DNA of 64,000 nucleotides from NCBI RefSeq assembly GCF_002979435.1, contig NZ_PCOV01000002.1, positions 310,001-374,000 of the forward strand. The letters run 5' to 3'. The notes under the pieces are model-generated. The model did not search any database and had not been told where the DNA came from. It was given only the letters and a program-made list of their open reading frames with translations. Source of the DNA: Microbacterium sp. MYb66 (GTDB lineage Bacteria > Actinomycetota > Actinomycetes > Actinomycetales > Microbacteriaceae). Shown piece by piece: positions 24,659-32,204 of this stretch (position 1 is its first letter; every line of letters starts with the position of its first letter). Position numbers and translations under genes: made by a program.

Positions 24659-24703
24659 GATTCTCGCTTTCCTGAAGGGTGAGGGATGTCTGCGGTGCGC
24701 GGC

Positions 24704-26041
24704 TCAGGCCGTCGCGGCCTCTTCGACCGGAGCCGCCTGCCGCGTGGTCGCGACGCCGACGCCGCGGACCCAGCCGAGCTTGCCCGCCACGATGTACAGC
24801 ACCATCGAGAGGAAGAGGCTGAGCAGTGAGGGGATGCCCCACGTGACGAAGTAGCCGACCAGCGCGGAGACCAGCCACACGACGATCGTCGCCGGGACGA
24901 TGCGGGGAGCGGTCGCGGGGAGGGTGCCCGCCTCTCGCGTCGCGTCGAGGTCGGGACGCCAGCGGCGCACGACGTAGTACTCGGCGACCATGATGCCGGC
25001 GATCGGCGGGAAGGCGACGCTCAGCACGATCAGGAACTCGGTGAACTGACCGAGGATGCCGACTGCGGCGAGGATGGATCCCACGATGCCCAGCACGATC
25101 GTCGTCGTCACGCGGTGCAGGTTCTTGCCGAACGCGGTGGAGATGAAGTTCACGAGCCCGAGGGTCGAGGAGTACAGGTTCCAGTCGTTGATCTTCAGGG
25201 TTCCGGTCAGCACGATGAACAGGCCGATGAATCCGACCGAGGAGGTCACGATCGCGACGATGTCGCCCGTGGCGGCGGCGTGGGCCAGCAGCACGCCGGC
25301 GAGGCCGATGACGAACTCGCCCAGCGAGACGCCGAGGACGGTCTGCTTGATGACGTCGGCGCGCGAGCGGTTGAAGCGGGTCATGTCGCCCGTGATGATC
25401 GCGCCGACGATGAGGCCACCCGCGACGATGCCGGTGCCGGCCCAGACGCTCATGGTGGGACCGGGAGCGGGACCCGTGAGCAGTTCGCCGATGTCGTGAC
25501 GGCTCAGCTCGGTGATGACCGACCAGCCGACCAGGATCAGGAACAGCGGCACGGTGATGTTCGCCAGCCACTGCATCCCGACGAAGCCGAAGGCCACGAT
25601 CGCCGTGACCGCGAGACCGAAGATGAGACTCCACGCCCACACCGGCAGTGCGCCGGGCATGAGGGCGTCGAGCGACTGCGCCGAGATCGCGGACTGGATG
25701 CCGAACCAGCCGATCAGGCTGATGCCGATCGCGAGCCCGACCAACGAGGCTCCGATCTCACCGAAGCCGGTCCAGCGTGCCAGGAGTGCGGTGTTCAGGC
25801 CCTCGCGCTGGCCGATGAACCCGACCACGCACATGATCACCTCGAGGATGATCGAGCCGAAGAGGAAGGCGAGGACGGCCTCGCCGAAAGTCATGCTGTA
25901 GCCGAGGGTCGCGCCGAGGAGGAACTGCGAGAGGGCCGAGACCTGGCCGAATCGCTGCACTGCGATGCCGAACCAGGGTCTGCGGGCTTCGGGAGTCACT
26001 CGGGAGAGCGCGAAGTCGTCTGCGTGCGCCGTGCGTGCCAT
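24704..26041 (-). CDS. NCS1-family permease (cytosine/hydantoin-type)
   Basis: A 445-residue secondary transporter with about 12 hydrophobic segments. It opens MARTAHADDFALSRVTPEAR and has FLLGATLGYSMTFGEAVLAF, IGWFGIQSAISAQSLDALMP and MTRFNRSRADVIKQTVLG, all characteristic of CodB/NCS1 carriers for nucleobases, hydantoins and related rings. GAAGGA lies 8-9 nt before the ATG. It is the first gene of the operon, so it probably imports the substrate that the hydantoinase-like and DUF917 proteins then degrade. Two TGTGC-N5-GCAC sites lie 76-120 bp upstream and are candidate operators. Confidence 0.92.
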   Translation of the reverse strand: MARTAHADDFALSRVTPEARRPWFGIAVQRFGQVSALSQFLLGATLGYSMTFGEAVLAFLFGSIILEVIMCVVGFIGQREGLNTALLARWTGFGEIGASLVGLAIGISLIGWFGIQSAISAQSLDALMPGALPVWAWSLIFGLAVTAIVAFGFVGMQWLANITVPLFLILVGWSVITELSRHDIGELLTGPAPGPTMSVWAGTGIVAGGLIVGAIITGDMTRFNRSRADVIKQTVLGVSLGEFVIGLAGVLLAHAAATGDIVAIVTSSVGFIGLFIVLTGTLKINDWNLYSSTLGLVNFISTAFGKNLHRVTTTIVLGIVGSILAAVGILGQFTEFLIVLSVAFPPIAGIMVAEYYVVRRWRPDLDATREAGTLPATAPRIVPATIVVWLVSALVGYFVTWGIPSLLSLFLSMVLYIVAGKLGWVRGVGVATTRQAAPVEEAATA

Positions 26042-26116
26042 GAGGATCCTTCGGGAGGAGGAGGAGGAGGGAACGGGTTGTGCGCCACAGTAGCCACGCT
26101 CTCTCCTCCACCGACA

Positions 26117-26161
26117 TGTGCAATCCGCACGAGCCTTGCATGCGGATGTGCAGATCGCACA
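26117..26161 (-). promoter_or_regulatory. Paired TGTGC-N5-GCAC sites upstream of the catabolic operon
   Basis: TGTGCAATCCGCAC (26117-26130) and TGTGCAGATCGCACA (26147-26161) are each inverted repeats, and they are spaced 30 bp start to start, about three helical turns. They lie 76-120 bp upstream of the permease ATG. This is the arrangement expected for two regulator dimers on one DNA face. The PucR protein of the operon is the natural candidate, but that link is inferred. Confidence 0.6.
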
Positions 26162-26189
26162 CTCCTCCCGAGGTCAGCCTCTGCTCTTA

Positions 26190-26233
26190 CGCCGAGACCC
26201 CCTCCTGCAGATCAGCAGGAGGGGGTCTCGGCG
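26190..26233 (-). terminator. Strong terminator after thrC
   Basis: CGCCGAGACCCCCTCCTGC (26190-26208) is a perfect 19-bp complement of GCAGGAGGGGGTCTCGGCG (26215-26233) with a 6-nt loop. It lies 30 nt downstream of the thrC stop and insulates the catabolic operon. A related GAGACCC/GGGTCTC hairpin ends the genes meeting at 59.2 kb. Confidence 0.85.
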
Positions 26234-26262
26234 CGGAGCGCTGATCTCGGAGGAAAGCGAGG

Positions 26263-27666
26263 TCAGTGCAGCGCGTTCGTCTCGATGAACGCGCGGAGGG
26301 CCTGCTCGTCGTCCCCCATCTCGGTCACGTGCTGGGGAGCGTCGAGCATCTCCTGCAGCTCGGGCGCGTAGCCCAGCTCGACGCCGATGGCCTCATGGAT
26401 CGTCTCGGCGAACTTCTCGGGCTTGGCCGTCTCGAGCACGAGCATCGGCACTCCGGGCTCGACGTATTCGCGGGCGACCTTGACGCCGTCGGCCGTGTGG
26501 GGGTCGATGACCTCGCCCGTCGTCTCGTACACCGCGCGGATGGTCGCGAGTCGGTCCTCGTGCGTCGAGGTGCCGCTGACGATGCCGAACTCCTCGAGGA
26601 AGCGCTCCTGCTCGGCGGAGAAGTCGAAATGCCCCTGCGCTTCGAGGTCGTCCCAGGCGCCCACGACGCGGGCGGGGTCGCGTCCGACCAGCTCGAACAT
26701 GAAGCGCTCCAGGTTCGATGCCTTGGAGATGTCCATCGACGGGCTCGACGTCGCGAGCGTCTGCGCGGCGCTGCGCGGGCGGTAGACACCGGTGCGGAAG
26801 AACTCGTCGAGCACGTTGTTCTCGTTCGCGGCGAGCACGAGGCGACGGATCGGCAGGCCCATCTGCTTCGCGAAGAAGCCGGACAGGATGTTGCCGAAGT
26901 TGCCGGAGGGCACCGTGAAGGACAGTTCGGTCCAGCCACCGGCATCCGTCGCCCGCAGCCAGGCCCAGAAGTAGTAGACGGTCTGCGCCGTGATGCGGGC
27001 GAGGTTGATCGAGTTGACCGCCCCCAGGTGCTGGGCGCGCTTGAAGTCGAGGTCGCCGGCGAGCTTCTTCACGAGGTTCTGGCAGTCGTCGAAGACGCCC
27101 TCGACCGCGATGTTGTGCACGTTCGCATCGTCGAGCGAGAACATCTGCGCCCGCTGGAACGCGCTCATGCGGCCCTGCGGCGACAGCATGAACACCGCGA
27201 CGCGCTCCTTGCCGCGGAGGGCGTGCTCGGCCGCGGAACCGGTGTCACCCGAGGTGGCCCCGAGGATGTTGAGCACCGCGTCGTTGCGCTCCAGCGTGTA
27301 CTCGAGCACCTGCCCGAGGAACTGCATGGCCATGTCCTTGAACGCGAGCGTCGGTCCCTCGGAGAGTCCGACCAGCGTCAGGTCGTCGTCGATGGCCCGA
27401 AGCGGCACCACCCCGTCGGGGAAGTCCGCGTAGGCGGCATCCGTCATCCGCGCCAGGTCTGCGCGGGGGATGTCGGTCGCGAACAGGCCGAGCACCTCGG
27501 TCGCGAGCTGCGGGTAGGTCAGCGCGCGCCAGCGCTCCAGCGTCTCGCCGTCGACGGTCGGCATGACCTCGGGCACCGCCAGTCCGCCGTCGGGCGCGAG
27601 GCCCTCCAACAGCGTCTCGCTGAACGACTGCGGCTGCATGCCGCCGCGGGTGGAGATGAACTGCAC
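26263..27666 (-). CDS. thrC: Threonine synthase
   Basis: The 467-residue PLP enzyme converting O-phosphohomoserine to threonine, the last step of threonine synthesis. It begins with GTG (VQFISTRGGMQPQSFSETLL, typical of the long threonine synthase form). It contains GPTLAFKDMAMQFLG with the PLP lysine at about residue 110, GATSGDTGSAAEHAL (phosphate-binding), and VPSGNFGNILSGFFAKQMG. A GAGGAG ribosome site lies 7 nt before the GTG at 27666. The open frame upstream adds 28 residues without family similarity. It stands alone: hom and thrB are not in the window. Confidence 0.96.
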   Translation of the reverse strand: MQFISTRGGMQPQSFSETLLEGLAPDGGLAVPEVMPTVDGETLERWRALTYPQLATEVLGLFATDIPRADLARMTDAAYADFPDGVVPLRAIDDDLTLVGLSEGPTLAFKDMAMQFLGQVLEYTLERNDAVLNILGATSGDTGSAAEHALRGKERVAVFMLSPQGRMSAFQRAQMFSLDDANVHNIAVEGVFDDCQNLVKKLAGDLDFKRAQHLGAVNSINLARITAQTVYYFWAWLRATDAGGWTELSFTVPSGNFGNILSGFFAKQMGLPIRRLVLAANENNVLDEFFRTGVYRPRSAAQTLATSSPSMDISKASNLERFMFELVGRDPARVVGAWDDLEAQGHFDFSAEQERFLEEFGIVSGTSTHEDRLATIRAVYETTGEVIDPHTADGVKVAREYVEPGVPMLVLETAKPEKFAETIHEAIGVELGYAPELQEMLDAPQHVTEMGDDEQALRAFIETNALH

Positions 27667-27756
27667 GTTGGCTCCTCGGCTCGGGACTCGGCACGTCCAT
27701 TCTCGCAGGGTGTTCCGTGCTCGATTGACGGGATGACGGCGGCCGGGCACCTCCGC

Positions 27757-28263
27757 TCAGAAGAGCGAGGTCGGCAGCGCCCCTTCGTGCTCCAGCAGCC
27801 AGCGCTTGGTCTCGAGCCCGCGTCCTGGATCGCCACCGGAGTATCCACCCAGTCCGTCGCCGGCGACGACGCGGTGGCAGGGCACGATCAAGGGGACCGG
27901 ATTGGCCCCCATGATCGAGCCGATCCCCCGGGCCGGAACCTCGGTGCCGCTGCGCGCGGCGAGTCCGCCGTAGGTGACCGTCTCGCCGTGTCCGACCGTC
28001 TCATGCAGCGCGGTGAGGACCGCTCTGGTCGCCGTCGTCTGCACGCCGAGATCGACCGGGAGATCGAAGCGGCGCAGGGTGCCGTCGAAGTAGGCGGCGA
28101 GTTGCGCGAGGGCTTCGACGAGCAGCGGATCGGCGGCGGGATCGGACGGGACGACACTGCCTTCGGGCGGAGTCGATCGCCACGTGACGCGGGTGACCGC
28201 CACGCCGTCGCTCACGACACCGATGACGCCGACCGGCGTCGCGAGCGTTCCGAAGGCGGACAT
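27757..28263 (-). CDS. ogt: Methylated-DNA-[protein]-cysteine S-methyltransferase
   Basis: A 168-residue suicide repair protein removing O6-methylguanine adducts. The C-terminal catalytic domain shows ETVTYGGLAARSG (winged-helix), ARGIGSIMGANPVPLIVPCH with the acceptor cysteine (Cys129 in PCHRVV), and GGYSGGDPGRGLETKRWLLE. The N-terminal domain is short, lacking the DNA-binding Ada extension, so it is of the Ogt/AdaB type. It is transcribed between the broken erm gene and thrC, without a clear operon link. Together with the AlkA-like glycosylase it covers alkylation damage. Confidence 0.95.
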   Translation of the reverse strand: MSAFGTLATPVGVIGVVSDGVAVTRVTWRSTPPEGSVVPSDPAADPLLVEALAQLAAYFDGTLRRFDLPVDLGVQTTATRAVLTALHETVGHGETVTYGGLAARSGTEVPARGIGSIMGANPVPLIVPCHRVVAGDGLGGYSGGDPGRGLETKRWLLEHEGALPTSLF

Positions 28264-28293
28264 GCGTCGAGGTTACCGCCCGGTAGCGGTGTG

Positions 28294-29057
28294 TCATCGC
28301 CGCGAGATCTGGTCCCAGAGCGCGGCCCAGTGCTCCGGGCGCAGATCACGGGGAAGGCGACGCTCCACCGCTCCGGCCGCCGTCACGACTCGTCGCGCCC
28401 GAGACATCGGGACGCGTGCGGCGGTCGCCACGACCGCGGGAAGGCTGCCTCCCCGCCCCGTGAACATCGCGCGCACGAACGCCTCATACGCCCGGCGGTC
28501 GGACGCCGGGACGAGCGGTGATCCGCGGCGGGTGATGGCGAGCAGACCGCCGTCCACGCTCGGCTGCGGCGAGAAGCCCCACGCCGGGACTCGGCCTTCG
28601 AGCGAGAACTCGAACCACGGCGCGGACTGGCGGTCATCATCGTGCCGCCGCCGACACCGGCCCGTTTGCGCGCCACCTCCCACTGCGTCAACAGGACGGC
28701 CTGACTCCACCGGCCGCTCGACAGCAGCCGACGGAGGATGGGCGTCGTCACATGGAAAGGGATGTTGCCGACGACGACGTCCGCGTCGAGCGGATGACGG
28801 GTCGCATCGCCGACCTCGATGCGCACACCGGGCAGCGCCTTTCGGAGCCGATGCACCCGGTGCTCGTCGATGTCGATCGCCGCGACGGGCCTGCCGAGCT
28901 CAGCCAGCGAGCGGGTGAGGGCACCATCACCGCATCCCAGTTCGAGGATCGAGCCCGAGGTGCGCCCGACGAGGGCGGAGATGCGGGCGAGGGTCGGGCG
29001 GTGGGTGAGGAAGTTCTGGCCGAGTTCGTGACGGCCGCCATGGATTGAACGAGGCAT
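28294..29057 (-). pseudogene. erm: erm-type 23S rRNA (adenine-N6) methyltransferase, frameshifted
   Basis: An Erm methyltransferase that would modify the 23S rRNA A2058 region and confer macrolide-lincosamide-streptogramin B resistance. The first part from ATG 29057 reads MPRSIHGGRHELGQNFLTHR, then SILELGCGDGALTRSLAELG (SAM site), DADVVVGNIPFHVTTPILR (catalytic N-I-P-F-H) and QWEVARKRAGVGGGTMMTA. At about 28629-28631 the frame shifts by one missing base, and the family continues in another frame as QSAPWFEFSLEGRVPAWGFS to the stop at 28294. One inserted base restores a full-length protein of about 255 residues. GGAGC precedes the ATG. It is either a true inactivating mutation or a sequencing error. 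Confidence 0.9.
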
Positions 29058-29083
29058 GAGTGCGCTCCAGAAGAAGAATCGGA

Positions 29084-29143
29084 GCACCTCGAAGGAGGGG
29101 ACGACGCGAAGTGGCGTCGAGGATGCTGCCCGTCCCGAGGTGC
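29084..29143 (-). promoter_or_regulatory. Nested hairpin leader of erm (candidate attenuator)
   Basis: Three stems are nested. The outer is GCACCTCG (29084-29091) with CGAGGTGC (29136-29143), the next is GGGACG (29098-29103) with CGTCCC (29131-29136), and the inner is CGACGC-N6-GCGTCG (29102-29107 with 29114-29119). The structure lies 27 nt before the erm ATG and downstream of a 21-residue ORF, the classic order of an inducible erm leader. Function is inferred. Confidence 0.55.
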
Positions 29144-29195
29144 GATGACATCTCGGTGGACGGCGCGCAGATGCGTGCGGTGAGCGAGCGCGCCG

Positions 29196-29261
29196 TCAGG
29201 CGCGGCGGTCGCGTACCACGAAGGTGCGCCCCATCATGGGCGCGGCGAATAGTGTTCCCAT
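29196..29261 (-). CDS. 21-residue leaderless ORF, candidate erm leader peptide
   Basis: ATG at 29261 starts a 21-codon ORF beginning MGTLFAAPMMGR and ending VVRDRRA. TATGCT (29269-29274 on the minus strand) ends 7 nt upstream, so the transcript probably begins at the start codon. The stop lies about 140 nt before the erm start with nested hairpins between. Inducible erm genes are controlled by ribosome stalling in short leader ORFs; position and layout fit, but no known stall motif is recognised. The ORF is short and could arise by chance. Confidence 0.5.
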   Translation of the reverse strand: MGTLFAAPMMGRTFVVRDRRA

Positions 29262-29281
29262 GGTCGCCAGCATATCGGCAG

Positions 29282-29884
29282 TCAGATCCAGCCGCGCTCC
29301 TCGGCGATGAGCACGGCCTGCTGACGCGTGCCCACCGAGAGCTTCCCGAGGATGACGGAGATGTGGTTGCGCACGGTCCCGGGCGCGAGGGAGAGCGCCC
29401 GCGCGATCTGCCCCGTCGTCTCGCCGCGTCGACCGGCGCGGAGCACGTCGAGCTCGCGATCGGTCAGCGGCGAGCGCTCGTCGCTCAGTGCGTCGGCGGC
29501 GATCTCGGGGTCCACGTAGCGTGCGCCGGCGGCGACGCGACGGATCACGGCCGCCACCTCGTCGGCACCGCGGGACTTGGGCAGGAAACCGGCCACCCCC
29601 GAAGCCAGAGCACGGCGCAGCACACCGGGCCGCGCATGCCGGGTGACGACGATGCAGCGCGTCGCGATCGGGCGGTTCAGACGCTCCGACACCTGCACGC
29701 CGTCGAGCCCGGGCATCTCGAGGTCGAGCAGGCACACGTCGGGCAGCAGCCGCAGAGCCTCGGCGACGGCCTGCTCCCCGTCCTCGCACTCCGCGATGAC
29801 CTCGATGTCGTCCTCGAGTCGGAGCAGCGCGGCGAGCGCCGACCGGATCATCGCCTCGTCGTCGGCCAGCAGCACACGGATCAC
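29282..29884 (-). CDS. NarL/LuxR-type response regulator
   Basis: A 200-residue two-component response regulator. The receiver domain has acidic residues in LLADDE (8-10), the phospho-acceptor Asp54 in CLLDLEMPGLDG and the conserved Lys in GFLPKSRG. The C-terminal GerE-type HTH reads LTDRELDVLRAGRRGETTGQ, then IARALSLAPGTVRNHISVIL and GKLSVGTRQQAV. The start is the GTG at 29884, overlapping the TGA of the kinase gene by 4 bp (GTGA), so the two proteins are co-translated. Targets are unknown; a palindrome in front of the kinase gene suggests autoregulation. Confidence 0.95.
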   Translation of the reverse strand: MIRVLLADDEAMIRSALAALLRLEDDIEVIAECEDGEQAVAEALRLLPDVCLLDLEMPGLDGVQVSERLNRPIATRCIVVTRHARPGVLRRALASGVAGFLPKSRGADEVAAVIRRVAAGARYVDPEIAADALSDERSPLTDRELDVLRAGRRGETTGQIARALSLAPGTVRNHISVILGKLSVGTRQQAVLIAEERGWI

Positions 29885-31080
29885 CGGGCCTCCTCCGCGT
29901 CCGCCGGCACCGTCACCGTCACCGTGAACTCGCCGCCGTGCCGGTTCACCTCGAGGGCGCCGTGGGCTTCGTCGATCCGCCGTCGCACGCCGTCGAGGCC
30001 CGAACCCGCGGCATCCTGAGCGACGTCGCCGACGACGTCGTTGACGATCGTGTACCGCCACCCGTCGTCGGTGCGCGTGAGCACGAGACGCGCACGGCGC
30101 CCCCCGCCGTGGCGGAGCACGTTGGTCGTCGTCTCGCGGATGACGGGGCCGAGGGCGGACGCGGGCGCCGCGCCGGAATCCGCGGGGATCACCGCTTCGA
30201 CCTCGAGTCCCGCGGCGCGGAGCAGGTCGCGGGCGTTGGCGATCTCGTCGCCCAGCGGGACGGAGCGGAACCGCAGGGCGAGGTCGCGAGTCCCCTGCCG
30301 CGCCTCGTCGACGCTGATCCGTGCTGCGCGGAGCTGCTCCATGCCGGCGTCCGGGTCCGTCGGCAGGAGGCGCTCCGCCAGTTCCAGCTGCAGCGCGATG
30401 ACCTGCAGGTGGTGCCCCTGGAGGTCGTGCACGTCGGTCGCGACCCGCAGTCGTTCCTGAGTCGCGGCCAGGCGCGCCTCGGATGCCCTGGCCCGATCCA
30501 GCGTGATGAGCACGTCCCACCACCAGAGCGAGCTCACGGTCATCGCCGGAAGGAACAGGGTGTAGACGACGGGAACCAGGAGCGGGATCTCGTCGGAGAC
30601 ATCGAGAGCGGAATCGACGACGGCAAGACAGGCGAGGATGATCGTCGCGGCGATGACCACCTTGTACCGCACCCCGCGCGGCCAGTTCAGCAGCACGAGC
30701 GACTGCACGACGGGCATCAGGGCGAGCTGCCAGCTGCCGACCACTGCACCGGCGGCGATCCCGTATGCCACCGCGATGAGGAGGGGCACGACCAGTCGCA
30801 GCCAGCGCACGCCGGGTTCCGCGTCGAGCCGGTGCCGGTAGTCGAACAGCAGCGGAATCGTGGAAGCGCACCAGAGCAGGCCGCCGACGCCCACGATCAG
30901 GCCGCCGATCCCACGCAGATCGCTCGCGAGGGTCAGCAGCGCCCACGACGCGACCAGAGCGAGCTCGAAGGCCATGACCGCCGTGACGGTGTACCACCAC
31001 GTGGCGGTGATGCCGCGCGACAGCTGTCGCGCCCCCGGACTCGGTTCGACGGGGGCGAGGGGCTCGGCGGGGCTGCTCAC
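29881..31080 (-). CDS. NarL-type sensor histidine kinase
   Basis: A 399-residue membrane kinase partnered with the regulator downstream. About five to six hydrophobic segments fill residues 25-190. The HisKA_3 dimerisation domain is TDVHDLQGHHLQVIALQLEL with the phospho-acceptor at His218. The HATPase domain shows GPVIRETTTNVLRHG (N box) and AAGSGLDGVRRRIDE (G box). A large extracytoplasmic sensor is absent, so it may sense a membrane-associated signal, as in DesK/LiaS-like kinases. The GTG start is 6 nt after a TATCGT -10 (leaderless). The window places it divergent from a small-multidrug-export gene. Confidence 0.93.
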   Translation of the reverse strand: MSSPAEPLAPVEPSPGARQLSRGITATWWYTVTAVMAFELALVASWALLTLASDLRGIGGLIVGVGGLLWCASTIPLLFDYRHRLDAEPGVRWLRLVVPLLIAVAYGIAAGAVVGSWQLALMPVVQSLVLLNWPRGVRYKVVIAATIILACLAVVDSALDVSDEIPLLVPVVYTLFLPAMTVSSLWWWDVLITLDRARASEARLAATQERLRVATDVHDLQGHHLQVIALQLELAERLLPTDPDAGMEQLRAARISVDEARQGTRDLALRFRSVPLGDEIANARDLLRAAGLEVEAVIPADSGAAPASALGPVIRETTTNVLRHGGGRRARLVLTRTDDGWRYTIVNDVVGDVAQDAAGSGLDGVRRRIDEAHGALEVNRHGGEFTVTVTVPADAEEAR

Positions 31081-31086
31081 GCTCTT

Positions 31087-31111
31087 ACGATACGGGCGTG
31101 ACAGTTGTCAC
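31087..31111 (-). promoter_or_regulatory. Kinase promoter with GTGACA-GT-TGTCAC palindrome
   Basis: The -10 TATCGT (minus strand, 31087-31092) ends 6 nt before the kinase GTG. The 14-bp near-perfect inverted repeat GTGACAGTTGTCAC (31098-31111) sits between the -35 and -10 positions. It is a good operator candidate, most simply for the LuxR-type regulator itself. Confidence 0.55.
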
Positions 31112-31235
31112 GGATGCGTCATGCGATCCACCTGGAAAGCGGTGACGGCCCGACACTGCCGGCGCTGACCGCTCTGGGCTGGACTGGAGTCATCCCGGCG
31201 GAGACACCGTCGGCACCGATATCCGGGAGCATCCC

Positions 31236-31778
31236 ATGAACCTCGTCGAGACCTTCCAGAACCTGGTCGCCCAGGTCCCCGAACTCGTGCAGCCCCTCAT
31301 CGTCGCACTCGCCGGCGCGATCCCGTTCGTCGAGGGCGAGGGCGCGGTGACCATCGGCATCGTCGGCGGCATCCCTCCGGTTGTCGCCGCCATCGCCGCC
31401 ATCGCCGGCAACTTCCTGTGCGTGGTCGTGGTGGTGCTCGTCAGCTCCGGCGCGCGCGCCGCCGTCGTCAACCGCGCGAAGGCGCGGGAGGTGGCGCTCG
31501 CGAACGGCGGGACCACGGCGGAGACCCCTGTCGGCACGACGGACGCCGACCGCGGCACCGGTCGCAAGGAGAAGTTCCAGCGGGCGTTCGAGCGCTACGG
31601 CGTCCCCGGGGTGAGCCTGCTCGGACCGCTCCTGCTGCCGACGCAGTTCACCGCGACGATGCTCGCTGCGGCCGGCGTCGGCAAGGCGCGCATCCTCTTC
31701 TGGCAGGCGCTCGCGATCATCGGGTGGACCACGGTCTTCGCCGTCATCGTGGGCAGCGCGGTGTACGCCATCCGTTGA
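31236..31778 (+). CDS. Small multidrug-export-family membrane protein
   Basis: A 180-residue integral membrane protein of the Sm_multidrug_ex (PF06695) family. Conserved features are ELVQPLIVALAGAIPFVEGE (N-terminal helix with the P-F-x-E-G motif), GNFLCVVVVVLVSSGAR, and a C-terminal GVPGVSLLGPLLLPTQFTAT followed by a last helix. A hydrophilic loop of about 50 residues, rich in Thr and charged residues, separates the halves. GGGAG precedes the ATG. Despite the name, transport activity of this family is poorly established. A strong terminator follows; it may belong to the regulon of the divergent two-component system. Confidence 0.85.
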   Translation: MNLVETFQNLVAQVPELVQPLIVALAGAIPFVEGEGAVTIGIVGGIPPVVAAIAAIAGNFLCVVVVVLVSSGARAAVVNRAKAREVALANGGTTAETPVGTTDADRGTGRKEKFQRAFERYGVPGVSLLGPLLLPTQFTATMLAAAGVGKARILFWQALAIIGWTTVFAVIVGSAVYAIR

Positions 31779-31786
31779 GCGATCCC

Positions 31787-31820
31787 GGTGGGGAGCGTCG
31801 GTCATCCGACGCTCCCCACC
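31787..31820 (+). terminator. Terminator after the small membrane protein
   Basis: GGTGGGGAGCGTCGG (31787-31801) pairs perfectly with CCGACGCTCCCCACC (31806-31820) across a TCAT loop, starting 9 nt after the stop codon. There is no long U-tract. Confidence 0.85.
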
Positions 31821-31842
31821 TCTCGATTCATGCTTTTCTGAA

Positions 31843-31862
31843 TACAGCATCTTCTGTACAGT
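31843..31862 (+). promoter_or_regulatory. Operator/-10 of the CmtR-like gene
   Basis: TACAG-N6-CTGTA (31843-31858) is an inverted repeat of the ArsR/SmtB kind. It runs into the -10 TACAGT (31857-31862), which ends 6 nt before the GTG start at 31869. Repressor binding here would cover the promoter of the metal-resistance operon. Confidence 0.6.
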
Positions 31863-31868
31863 GAGGGT

Positions 31869-32204
31869 GTGACGACCGCCCTCGCCTCACTCACCCACAC
31901 CGCAGCAGTCGCCCGGCTCGGCCACGCGCTCTCCGATCCGACCCGCGCCGGCGTCCTGCTCGCCCTGCGAGAAGCCCCCCGCTACCCCGCCGAGCTCGCC
32001 GATGCACTCGGCGTCTCGCGCCAGGTCATGTCGAACCACCTCGCCTGCCTCCGCGGGTGCGGCCTCGTCGAGAGCATCCCCGACGGTCGACGCAGCAGCT
32101 ACCGGCTGGCCGACCGCCACCTCGCGCCGGCCCTCGACATGCTCATGCGCGTGACGCTCATCGTCGAACCGGACTGCTGCTCGGGCGAAGGATGCACCTG
32201 CTGA
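31869..32204 (+). CDS. ArsR/SmtB-family metal sensor, CmtR-like
   Basis: A 111-residue winged-helix repressor. The HTH reads YPAELADALGVSRQVMSNHL and runs into ACLRGCGLVESIPDGRRSSY. Cys60 and Cys64 match the two helix cysteines of mycobacterial CmtR (NHLSCLRGCGLV), which bind Cd(II) or Pb(II). A C-terminal CCSGEGCTC (Cys103, 104, 109, 111) supplies the third ligand and more. The GTG start is leaderless (6 nt after TACAGT) and carries an inverted repeat in its promoter. It overlaps the next gene by 1 bp, so it represses its own operon with the CDF exporter until metal is bound. Confidence 0.9.
   Translation: MTTALASLTHTAAVARLGHALSDPTRAGVLLALREAPRYPAELADALGVSRQVMSNHLACLRGCGLVESIPDGRRSSYRLADRHLAPALDMLMRVTLIVEPDCCSGEGCTC

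Noticed and set aside
28927..29151. ORF starting MSSHLGTGSILDA across the erm start
   Set aside because: It overlaps the erm N-terminal coding region out of frame and has only a weak ribosome site. The leaderless ORF at 29261 is a better leader candidate.
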